In this document: one piece after another, positions 1-5,457 of the stretch
How the letters are laid out: every line of letters starts with the position of its first letter
Position numbering within the stretch: the first letter of the stretch is position 1
Source of the DNA: Planctomycetota bacterium
Lineage (GTDB): Bacteria > Planctomycetota > Phycisphaerae > SM23-33
Reading direction: 5' to 3'
DNA length: 8,455 nucleotides
Assembly (NCBI GenBank): GCA_003644335.1
Contig: QNCB01000034.1
Span: 1 to 8,455, forward strand
The notes under the pieces: model-generated
What the model was told of the DNA's origin: nothing
Seen by the model: the letters and a program-made list of their open reading frames with translations, nothing else
Database searches by the model: none
Translations under genes and position numbers: made by a program

Positions 1-161
1 AACGAACCCTGCCCGACGGCGAACAGCTCTGGGCTTTGCTCGTGAGCAAAGGACTGCAGCAGCACAAAAAACGCCAGCAACAACGTAACCATATCGGTAA
101 ACGATACAATCCACGCCGGGATTCCTTCTGGCGGGTCTCCAGTTGGTTTCTTCTTACTCAT
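1..161 (-). CDS. Second MotB-like stator subunit (3' end outside window)
   Basis: The first 53 codons of a second MotB homologue begin at ATG 161, overlapping the preceding motB stop as ATGA. The protein starts MSKKKPTGDPPEG, then PAWIVSFTDMVTLLLAFFVL continuing LQSFAHEQ, a clear MotB membrane helix with the ion-binding aspartate at D23 in the same place as D24 of the upstream paralogue. The helices differ: this one has A instead of C before FFVLL and a Gln (LLQSF) where the other has LLLSF, so it is a paralogue and not a local duplication error. The rest, including any peptidoglycan-binding domain, is beyond the window. Overlap with the first motB implies coupled translation and roughly matched amounts. 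Confidence 0.88.
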   Translation of the reverse strand, partial: MSKKKPTGDPPEGIPAWIVSFTDMVTLLLAFFVLLQSFAHEQSPELFAVGQGS

Positions 162-820
162 TCGTCTATTCGTGCGTTAAGCATCGTGATTTCCAAAAAA
201 GGTGAGCCTGCGAATTTGCCTGCCTTGGCGTCGCACCGCTGGGCCAGGCTGAAGCGTGATTGGGCAACCCCCCTGCTCTGTACGAAAAATCGCATGATAG
301 CCCATGACCTTCGCAAGCCCAGGTGTCGTTGGCCCAGGCCATGACTCTCAGCTATGACGACTCGGCAGGGAACCATAGCCATGTACTTCGCGAAAGATTC
401 CAAAAACGTTCGCCCGCGACGGGTAATGCTCACGCCGTTGGCCCAGAAGATTTTCTCAGCTGGGAGATAAAAAACCGTCTTGTCCTTATCGATATCCAGA
501 TCGAGCATTTCAATGGCAGGCCGAACCGAATCCTTCCGCTGAAACTCCGTCGCTATAATGCTGCCATCGTTGCAGCTCTCTGGCAACTCCTTCGATGGGT
601 GAACCGAGTCCCGTTTTTCCGACCGGTTATCTCGTATCCAATCATAGCTCATGGTGTGAAACGCACCGACAAGCTCTGCAAACTTCTGCTCCTCGAACGA
701 CGAAAAACTCAGCAGCAACACGAAGAAACACAACAGCAACGTCATGCAGTCGCTAAAGGTAACGATCCAGCTCTGGTCTGGCCCGCCATCTTCTACCTGA
801 TTATTCTTCTCTATCGCCAT
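158..820 (-). CDS. motB: MotB/PomB-like stator subunit with divergent peptidoglycan-binding domain
   Basis: MotB subunits anchor the stator to peptidoglycan and hold the ion-binding aspartate. The 220-residue protein has one membrane helix (18-40) with the ion-binding D24 in TFSDCMTLLLCFFVLLLSFS, then FEEQKFAELVGAF, which closely resembles the PomB helix and plug region. The OmpA-like domain (about 115-195) is recognisable but altered: the usual EGHTD block reads AESHGL (157-162), with no Asp, while L167, R171 and I175 fit the LSxxRAxxV binding helix. It is shorter than typical MotB (about 250-310). The ATG at 820 is the only start before an upstream stop, and no Shine-Dalgarno sequence precedes it: a heptamer array sits there. 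The stop overlaps the next motB start by 4 nt (ATGA). Confidence 0.9.
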   Translation of the reverse strand: MAIEKNNQVEDGGPDQSWIVTFSDCMTLLLCFFVLLLSFSSFEEQKFAELVGAFHTMSYDWIRDNRSEKRDSVHPSKELPESCNDGSIIATEFQRKDSVRPAIEMLDLDIDKDKTVFYLPAEKIFWANGVSITRRGRTFLESFAKYMAMVPCRVVIAESHGLGQRHLGLRRSWAIMRFFVQSRGVAQSRFSLAQRCDAKAGKFAGSPFLEITMLNARIDE

Positions 821-1173
821 GTTGTTAGTAACCAGTTGTCAGTAACCAGTTATCAGCTCTCAGTTATCAGTAAAAACAAAAACAGCAGAACACGAATGGC
901 ACGAATTAAAGCGAATGACACGAATTTTCATTTTAACTTCTTTGTCATTCTCGCCCTACCCCCCTCCGTGTCATTCCCGCGCAAGCGGGAATCCAGTTTT
1001 CTTGTTTTTCTTTTTTCTTTTTTTGTTGTTTCTATTTTTACTGATTACTGACTACTGAAAGCTGATTACTTTTTCAAAAAACCCGTTTTCGCGTTCTTTC
1101 GCGTATTTTGTAGTTTGCTGTTTTGTTTTTTCAATTCGTGTTCATTCGTGGTTCGCTTTTTTTGCATGAACGA
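821..1173. repeat. Repeat-filled 353-bp gap between motA and motB
   Basis: No gene is seen here. From left to right: six 7-nt units at 833-874 (CAGTTGT, CAGTAAC, CAGTTAT, CAGCTCT, CAGTTAT, CAGTAAA); four CGAAT cores spaced 9-10 nt at 893-925; the ATTCCCGC palindrome at 973-992; four 7-nt units in opposite sense at 1041-1068 (CTGATTA, CTGACTA, CTGAAAG, CTGATTA); a TTTTCGCG / TTTCGCG module at 1085-1104; and TTCGTGTTCA / TTCGTGGTTCG at about 1134-1154, the reverse sense of the CGAAT array. The two heptamer arrays face each other, giving a loose mirror layout. The left array runs to within about 13 nt of the motB ATG. No convincing promoter or terminator was seen. Confidence 0.85.
973..992. repeat. 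ATTCCCGC palindromic element (REP / dRS3-like)
   Basis: ATTCCCGC (973-980) and GCGGGAAT (985-992) are exact reverse complements around GCAA, which would be a stable GNRA tetraloop on the plus strand. The flanks GTC and CCAG match the widespread ATTCCCGC...GCGGGAAT palindromes seen in many bacterial genomes, of which Neisseria dRS3 is a named example. Such elements are usually dispersed in many copies outside genes. On this strand of transcription the hairpin has no T-run directly after it. Confidence 0.8.
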
Positions 1174-1944
1174 TTAGATTTTCGGTTTTACTGATTCTCG
1201 TTTGCCCATCGACAGGAAGGTGTGCATTCGTTCCTGAACCGCTGAGGGAGCCTCGCCGTTGGCAATGCCGATAACGCCCTCGACCACCATTTCCCGCAAA
1301 AATGACTCGTCCTTTGACCGCACGCCCAGCTTGCCCGCCAGGGGGATGAAAACCAGGTTCGCCAATATCGCGCCGTAAAACGTCGTGATAAGTGCCGTAG
1401 CCATGCCCACGCCGATACTGGAAGGATCTTCCAGCGAGCCTAGCATCTGCACCAGACCGATGAGCGTGCCGATCATGCCGAAGGCTGGGGCGCTGGCGCC
1501 CATAAACTCCAGTATTTTCTTACCGATGGCATGGCGTTCCTGAAGATTGCAAATCTCCATGCCAAGTTTTTTCTCGATAATATCTTCGCCCTGACCATCA
1601 ACGACCAACTTGAGCGCCTTGATAAGAAACTCGTCGTTGGCCTTGGCAAGGTGTTGCTCCAAAGCCAACGAACCGTCGCGTCTGCTGATTGCGGCATAGT
1701 TCACCATCTGCTGGATAAGCTCGCTTTCCTTGGGCAACTTGAACAGGAAAGTCTTCTTGGTTACCGATATAATCGCAAGCACCTGCCCGAGCGAAAAGTG
1801 TATAAGGGTAGAGGATATCATGCCGCCGATAACAATCATCATCGACGGGATATTGATGAACGCAGCCAAGTCGCCCCCGGCGACGATTGATACGCCAACG
1901 CAGGCAAAACCCGCTACAATTCCTATGACTGTTGCGATATCCAT
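1174..1944 (-). CDS. motA: MotA, flagellar stator ion-channel subunit
   Basis: MotA forms a pentamer around a MotB dimer. Ion flow makes the pentamer rotate and push FliG. The 256 residues match the MotA/PomA family. Four membrane helices are visible at about 3-22, 30-50, 146-169 and 179-202, with a cytoplasmic loop between helices 2 and 3. Functional residues are in place: R88 and E96 (RRDGSLALE), which correspond to the FliG-contacting R90 and E98 of E. coli, and prolines P153 (SAPAFGMIGTLIGL) and P201 (LANLVFIPLAGKL) near the channel. A length near PomA and the PomB-like neighbour hint at sodium use, but the ion cannot be settled from this sequence. The ATG starts 2 nt after the TGA of the MotE-like gene, with only a weak GGGAAA upstream, so coupled translation is likely. 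The following motB is unusually distant (353 bp). Confidence 0.96.
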   Translation of the reverse strand: MDIATVIGIVAGFACVGVSIVAGGDLAAFINIPSMMIVIGGMISSTLIHFSLGQVLAIISVTKKTFLFKLPKESELIQQMVNYAAISRRDGSLALEQHLAKANDEFLIKALKLVVDGQGEDIIEKKLGMEICNLQERHAIGKKILEFMGASAPAFGMIGTLIGLVQMLGSLEDPSSIGVGMATALITTFYGAILANLVFIPLAGKLGVRSKDESFLREMVVEGVIGIANGEAPSAVQERMHTFLSMGKRESVKPKI

Positions 1945-1946
1945 TT

Positions 1947-2615
1947 TCAGATTTTCCCGTCGTTCTTGATTACCTGCAGCTGTCGGTCAATTATTTCCGC
2001 AGCCCGGGGGGACTCTTTTATCTCGTCCATTATCGCTGCCCAGGATTTTTCGGGCATAAAATGGATAATCTTGGCAGCCTGGCCTGCCTGCCTCGAGTTG
2101 TACATAGCCAATATAACTTTCGCGGCATTGGCGGGGTCCATCTTGGTGTACATCTTGGCGGCGCTTTTCAAGTTCTCCACCTCCTGGGCTTTTATAATAG
2201 TCCGCATTTTCAGCAGGTCAGCCTTGGCGGTCTTCAACGGCGTTATGGCTGAGAGGAGCTCGACGCGAAGTTTCTCCAGGTTTTCACTCTGCTTTTTCAG
2301 GCGATCCGTCGCCATCGCCAGCCGCTTCTCTCGCTCATTAAGACTACGCTCTCGGCGGTCAAGCTGCTGGAGCCTGGCCCGGACGTCGCGGATAAGTTCG
2401 TCAAGCTGCTTCTCCGCGGGGTTAAGCTCGTCAGTCTGCATCGAGGCCAAGCCATCCAGCAAACCCTTCTCAAGATCAAGCCGATCTGGATCCGCATGGG
2501 CTTCTTGAACAGGCCGCTCCGCCGGAGCCATGCTGCCGGTGATGACAAAAGATATGCCAAAACTCGCCCCAGCCAAAAGCACCAACACGCCAATCTTAAT
2601 CAACTTGCCAACCAT
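1947..2615 (-). CDS. MotE-like membrane-anchored coiled-coil protein (MgtE-N/FliG-M-like C terminus)
   Basis: This 222-residue protein has an N-terminal membrane helix (about 6-25), then an acidic linker and a long charged coiled coil (about 62-145) rich in Arg, Glu and Leu. Its C-terminal helical domain (about 150-212) reads KMYTKMDPANAAKVILAM and AKIIHFMPEKSWAAIMDEI. That pattern, YxxMxPxxAAxIL...M repeated, is the MotE / MgtE intracellular N domain pattern, related in fold to the FliG middle domain. Known relatives are MotE of Sinorhizobium, which helps fold the periplasmic motility protein MotC, and the ylxF product encoded after fliJ in Bacillus. Start: ATG with GGGAG 7 nt upstream. The stop codon lies 2 nt before the motA ATG, which ties it to the stator genes. 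The exact role is inferred: stator- or C-ring-associated membrane protein. Confidence 0.8.
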   Translation of the reverse strand: MVGKLIKIGVLVLLAGASFGISFVITGSMAPAERPVQEAHADPDRLDLEKGLLDGLASMQTDELNPAEKQLDELIRDVRARLQQLDRRERSLNEREKRLAMATDRLKKQSENLEKLRVELLSAITPLKTAKADLLKMRTIIKAQEVENLKSAAKMYTKMDPANAAKVILAMYNSRQAGQAAKIIHFMPEKSWAAIMDEIKESPRAAEIIDRQLQVIKNDGKI

Positions 2616-2639
2616 TTTTATACTCCCAACAACATAAAA

Positions 2640-2757
2640 AGTAATCAGTTATCAGTTATCAGTAAAAGCAAAAAAACTGTTTTCGCGTTCTTTCGCGTCT
2701 TTCGTAGTTTTTTGTTTTTGTTTGCTGTTTTTGTTTTTAACCAGTCAACCAATCAAC
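2640..2757. repeat. Composite short-repeat cassette between fliJ and the MotE-like gene
   Basis: Positions 2646-2666 hold three 7-nt units (CAGTTAT, CAGTTAT, CAGTAAA). Positions 2680-2707 hold a TTTTCGCG / TTTCGCG / TTTCGTAG run with spacing of about 9-10 nt. A T-rich stretch follows and two 8-nt units end it (CAGTCAAC, CAATCAAC, 2742-2757). Positions 2679-2698 are identical over 20 nt to 1085-1104 in the motA-motB gap, and 2726-2752 are identical over 27 nt to 5399-5425. The module order (heptamers, middle module, T-rich, octamers) is the same as in the fliG-fliH gap. Confidence 0.85.
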
Positions 2758-2795
2758 CGCTTCATTTCTGGTTTTTTTGTGTGAATGGCTGAAGT

Positions 2796-3260
2796 TCATG
2801 CCGTTTTTAACTTCAATGGAACTTGCATGTTTCGTGCGAAGCGGACGTTGAAATTTTCGTCCGCCAGCTGCTGTTCTTTCAGTCCGATAAGCCTTTGATA
2901 TGTTTCGTAAGCCTCTTCCCGCAGCCTTTCCAGCGTATCTTTTTTCGCGATTATTTTTACAAGCTCAGCCTTGCGAAGTTCCCGCTGCTCTCTAAGCTCA
3001 GCCAGTTGCAACATCATCGTCCTTATATGTTCCCGCTCAGCTGCCAGAGCGTCCATCAACATTTGCTGCCGGGCCAGGCGGTCTTCAATTGTCATTTGCC
3101 CTAAGCCCTGCAGCAGCGAACATGCCATTTCCTTCCGCCGAACTATCTCGCCATGCAAAGCTGCAATGCGACGCGAGACCTCAAACATCGCCGCCTTGGC
3201 TGCAGCCTCGCGCGTAACCGTTACGTCCAACAATTTCTGCAATGTCCATCTAAAAGCCAC
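2796..3260 (-). CDS. fliJ: FliJ, flagellar export protein (central stalk)
   Basis: FliJ is a two-helix antiparallel coiled coil that inserts into the FliI hexamer like the gamma subunit of F1 and links it to the export gate FlhA. From GTG the protein is 154 residues, close to the usual 145-150. It opens with AFRWTLQKLLDV, which matches the family start (F.F.LqklLd), and ends its coiled coil with the conserved block RKAELVKIIAKKDTLERLREE followed by KEQQLADE, the typical LEkLrek...EQ..lDE pattern. The whole chain is charged and helical with no membrane segment. The upstream TTG at 3296 is possible but is disfavoured because GGGAG stands 6 nt before the GTG. It follows fliI by 78 nt and precedes the MotE-like gene by a 180-bp repeat-bearing gap. 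Confidence 0.9.
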   Translation of the reverse strand: MAFRWTLQKLLDVTVTREAAAKAAMFEVSRRIAALHGEIVRRKEMACSLLQGLGQMTIEDRLARQQMLMDALAAEREHIRTMMLQLAELREQRELRKAELVKIIAKKDTLERLREEAYETYQRLIGLKEQQLADENFNVRFARNMQVPLKLKTA

Positions 3261-3266
3261 GTGTCT

Positions 3267-3271
3267 CTCCC
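3267..3271 (-). promoter_or_regulatory. fliJ ribosome binding site (GGGAG), fixing a GTG start
   Basis: The coding strand has GGGAG, 6 nt before GTG at 3260. It sets the fliJ start there and not at the in-frame TTG at 3296, which would add 12 residues unlike FliJ N termini. Confidence 0.75.
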
Positions 3272-3316
3272 AGGCCAAGCTGCGAGAACCACGCAAATAC
3301 TTCGGAACTCGCAGCC

Positions 3317-3337
3317 CGCCAATTCAAATTATTGGCG
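3317..3337. repeat. 7-bp inverted repeat just after fliI
   Basis: CGCCAAT (3317-3323) and ATTGGCG (3331-3337) are exact reverse complements around a 7-nt AT-rich loop, starting 1 nt past the fliI stop codon. The stem is short and no T-run follows, so I do not call it a terminator. It is the only notable structure in the 78-nt fliI-fliJ gap. Confidence 0.5.
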
Positions 3338-3338
3338 C

Positions 3339-4685
3339 TTATTTGCATCGTTTGTCTCCCAAAAATTCCCAGCTTGCCGTAAGCTCCACAAGCCGTTGCG
3401 ATATCTCCTCGCTACTCATGCCCGCCTCGCCAATGTCTTGTATCAAAAACGATCGCACCTCCTCGATCAGCCGAACCGCCAGGTCTATCCGCGGATTGCT
3501 GCCGGGAGCATATGCGCCTATATTTATAAGGTCTTGCGCTTCTGTGTAGGTTGAATAAATAGCTTTGAACCGCCTGGCCGCCAGCTGATGCTCTGGTGTG
3601 GTTACGGCGCTAGCAAGTCGGCTGACGCTCTGGAGAATATCCACCGCGGGATAATGACCCTGCTGGGCGAGCTTGCGGTCGAGCACGACATGGCCATCCA
3701 GCAACGACCGGACACAGTCAGCCACAGGGTCACTCAAATCGTCGCCGTCAACCAACACAGTGAGTATCCCGGTGATGCTGCCGACGTCGCTACAGCCCAG
3801 TCGCTCCACGAGCTTGGGCAACAAACTGAACACGCTTGGGCAATAGCCCTTGGTCGTGGGTGGCTCACCAGCAGCCAGGCCTATCTCACGCTGAGCGTGG
3901 GCGAAACGCGTCAGCGAGTCCATCATCATCAGCACGTCCTTGCCCTGGTCTCGAAAATATTCCGCAATAGTTATAGCCAGGAAAGCAACCTTCACCCGCT
4001 GAATCGGCGAGGTATCGCTGGTAGCAACGCACACAACGCTGCGGGCCAGGCCCTCAGCCCCCAGCGATTCCTCGATAAACTCGCGAACTTCTCTGCCACG
4101 CTCGCCGACCAGAGCGATAACGTTTACGTCCGCCTCGCTGGTGCGGGCAATCTCGCCCATCAACATGCTCTTACCTACGCCGCTGCCTGAGAAAATGCCG
4201 ACGCGCTGACCCTTGCCGCACGTGATTATCCCGTCGATCGAACGGACGCCGAGCATCAAGGGCTTGGAGATTCGCTGCCGACTCAGTGGGTGCGGCGGGG
4301 TGTTTTCCAGCGTGCGAGTTTCAGCTTTTCGCAAAGGCCCGCGACCGTCGATAGGATTGCCAAGCCCGTCGAGAACCCTGCCCAACATGCTTGGACAAAG
4401 CGTAACGCTGCGAGGCCTGCACCTGGCAATGACGGGGTCCTTGGGGGCGACGCCCTCGATATTTTCCAACGGCATGAGCACGCGGAGCTGGTCGTGAAAC
4501 CCCACCACCTCCGCTGGTACTACCCTGCCGTCAATCAGGTGAATGTCACACAACTCGCCCATGCCGACCGGCGGGCCTTGCGACTCGACCGTCATGCCGG
4601 AGACGCGAATTACACTACCCTGGCAGGGGCAAAGGCGAATGCCCCCCAACCGGGCTGCGAGTTTTTCCATACCTAGAACCGACAT
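3339..4685 (-). CDS. fliI: FliI, flagellum-specific export ATPase
   Basis: FliI is the hexameric ATPase, related to the F1 beta subunit, that drives delivery of flagellar substrates to the export gate. The 448 residues match the family length. The sequence shows the N-terminal beta-barrel (about 15-95), MLGRVLDGLGNPIDGRGPL (100-118), the Walker A loop SGSGVGKS (166-173; the next residue is Met rather than Thr or Val), the catalytic-Glu region ALVGERGREVREF (191-203, E195), Walker B VLMMMDSLTR (251-260, D256), DPVADCVRSLLDGHVVLDR (319-337), and the C-terminal ARRFKAIYSTYTEAQDLINIGAY (370-392). No key residue is missing. The protein starts at ATG directly after the fliH stop with an AGGAGG site. 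Its place between fliH and fliJ separates it from the F1/V ATPases and from non-flagellar injectisome ATPases. Confidence 0.98.
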   Translation of the reverse strand: MSVLGMEKLAARLGGIRLCPCQGSVIRVSGMTVESQGPPVGMGELCDIHLIDGRVVPAEVVGFHDQLRVLMPLENIEGVAPKDPVIARCRPRSVTLCPSMLGRVLDGLGNPIDGRGPLRKAETRTLENTPPHPLSRQRISKPLMLGVRSIDGIITCGKGQRVGIFSGSGVGKSMLMGEIARTSEADVNVIALVGERGREVREFIEESLGAEGLARSVVCVATSDTSPIQRVKVAFLAITIAEYFRDQGKDVLMMMDSLTRFAHAQREIGLAAGEPPTTKGYCPSVFSLLPKLVERLGCSDVGSITGILTVLVDGDDLSDPVADCVRSLLDGHVVLDRKLAQQGHYPAVDILQSVSRLASAVTTPEHQLAARRFKAIYSTYTEAQDLINIGAYAPGSNPRIDLAVRLIEEVRSFLIQDIGEAGMSSEEISQRLVELTASWEFLGDKRCK

Positions 4686-5300
4686 CTATTCGCCCTCCTC
4701 TGTGTCGCGAAGAACCTCGCCGATCTTCTGCAACGAAGAGTCTATGTTAGACTCGACACTGCCTTCAACGCTCTGAACAACGCAACCACCCGGGGCCACA
4801 TCCGGGTCTGAGACGAACTTCAATTCCCGTGCGTGAGCGCCAGTGGCCTCAGCTACGAATTGGCTCCGCTCAAGGTCGGCTGGATTGAGATGTATCTCGA
4901 TTTCCCCACGAGCGGGCAACTGACGCAACGCATCAATTACAATCGGGTCTATCTCGACCCGCTGGGCTTTTATCTCCTGAGCGATAACCTTCCGCGCGAT
5001 AGCCAGAGCCAGGTCAACCCCCTGGTTTCGCAGCTCTTCCAGAGCCTGTTCTTGCAACTGCGACAACTGGGCCGCCGCCTGGGTCAGAGCCTGCTGCGTT
5101 TGGGCAAGCTGGGCTCGCTCAGCTATTACCTGCTGTTGGCCCTGAGCTATCCGGGCGTCGAACCGCTCTTGCAACTCAGCCTCGATTTGTTCGCGAAGCT
5201 CAGCTGAAATATTTCGATCCTGCTCCAGCTCAGGCTCATCGACGACCAGCCCAACATCAGCAACAGGCAATTCGAGTTGTAACATCACAGCCTCAGCCAT
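4686..5300 (-). CDS. fliH: FliH, flagellar export ATPase regulator / stator
   Basis: FliH is the peripheral stalk of the export ATPase. It binds the FliI N terminus, restrains its activity and docks it to the C-ring. The 204-residue protein has an acidic N terminus (10-28), a long Gln/Ala/Glu-rich coiled coil (about 32-92), and then the conserved FliH/YscL/V-ATPase-E-like C domain: GVDLALAIARKVIAQEI (94-110), EIEIHLNPADL (133-143) and DPDVAPGGCVVQSVEGSV (165-182). I chose the ATG at 5300. An in-frame TTG at 5309 would add three residues (TTG ATT GAA). Neither has a strong ribosome binding site: a GAAAG motif lies about 11 nt before the ATG but only 2 nt before the TTG. The stop codon directly abuts the fliI ATG, so translation is probably coupled. 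Confidence 0.92.
   Translation of the reverse strand: MAEAVMLQLELPVADVGLVVDEPELEQDRNISAELREQIEAELQERFDARIAQGQQQVIAERAQLAQTQQALTQAAAQLSQLQEQALEELRNQGVDLALAIARKVIAQEIKAQRVEIDPIVIDALRQLPARGEIEIHLNPADLERSQFVAEATGAHARELKFVSDPDVAPGGCVVQSVEGSVESNIDSSLQKIGEVLRDTEEGE
4694..4699 (-). promoter_or_regulatory. fliI ribosome binding site inside the fliH 3' end
   Basis: The coding strand reads AGGAGG, 8 nt before the fliI ATG, within the last codons of fliH (encoding Glu-Glu-Gly-Glu). It is the strongest Shine-Dalgarno element in the window and suggests FliI is made at high level in step with FliH. Confidence 0.8.
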
Positions 5301-5328
5301 TTCAATCAAGTCTTTCTATTTATAAAAA

Positions 5329-5425
5329 GTAATCAGTAGTCAGTTATCAGTAATCAGTAAAAAAACTCCGTGTTTATCAGTGTCTATCCGTGGTTCGTTG
5401 TTTTTGTTTTTAACCAGTCAACCAA
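5329..5425. repeat. Composite short-repeat cassette between fliG and fliH
   Basis: Four 7-nt units sit at 5334-5361 (CAGTAGT, CAGTTAT, CAGTAAT, CAGTAAA). Three 10-nt units follow at about 5368-5397 (CCGTGTTTAT, CAGTGTCTAT, CCGTGGTTCG). Then comes a T-rich stretch ending in an 8-nt unit, CAGTCAAC (5415-5422). Positions 5399-5425 are identical over 27 nt to 2726-2752 in the fliJ / MotE-like gap, which shows that such cassettes share modules. Together with the hairpin at 5427-5450 this accounts for most of the 157-bp gap between fliG and the chosen fliH start. Confidence 0.85.
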
Positions 5426-5426
5426 C

Positions 5427-5450
5427 TACTCAAACCGGTCGGTTTGAGTA
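5427..5450. repeat. 10-bp perfect inverted repeat downstream of fliG
   Basis: Positions 5427-5436 (TACTCAAACC) and 5441-5450 (GGTTTGAGTA) are exact reverse complements around the 4-nt loop GGTC. The hairpin lies 8-31 nt past the fliG stop codon, inside the fliG-fliH gap. No T-run follows it in the direction of transcription, so it does not look like a standard intrinsic terminator. It could be an mRNA-stabilising or attenuating hairpin, or part of the surrounding repeat cassette. Confidence 0.8.
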
Positions 5451-5457
5451 ACTTTTA

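Noticed and set aside
897..913. Sigma-54-like TGGCACG motif
   Set aside because: It is on the plus strand, opposite to all genes, the gap to the downstream GC is 11 nt and not 10, and it is part of the CGAAT repeat array.
833..929. Possible CRISPR array
   Set aside because: Units are only 7-10 nt, contiguous with no unique spacers, and no cas gene is present.
955..968. G-rich run on the minus strand as a G-quadruplex
   Set aside because: The runs are too few and uneven for a convincing four-tract quadruplex.
323..1051. Long plus-strand open frame (242 codons) opposite motB and the gap
   Set aside because: It lies antisense to a clear MotB gene, continues through repeat arrays, has no recognisable domain, and its composition follows the complementary gene.
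3261..3296. Extension of FliJ to an in-frame TTG
   Set aside because: The added 12 residues do not resemble FliJ, while GTG at 3260 has a well-spaced GGGAG and gives the family-typical N terminus.
3317..3337. Intrinsic terminator after fliI
   Set aside because: The stem is only 7 bp, AT-containing, without a following T-run, and the operon clearly continues into fliJ.
3588..4190. Plus-strand open frame of 200 codons opposite fliI
   Set aside because: It is fully antisense to the well-conserved ATPase and has no family features; it is a shadow of fliI codon use.
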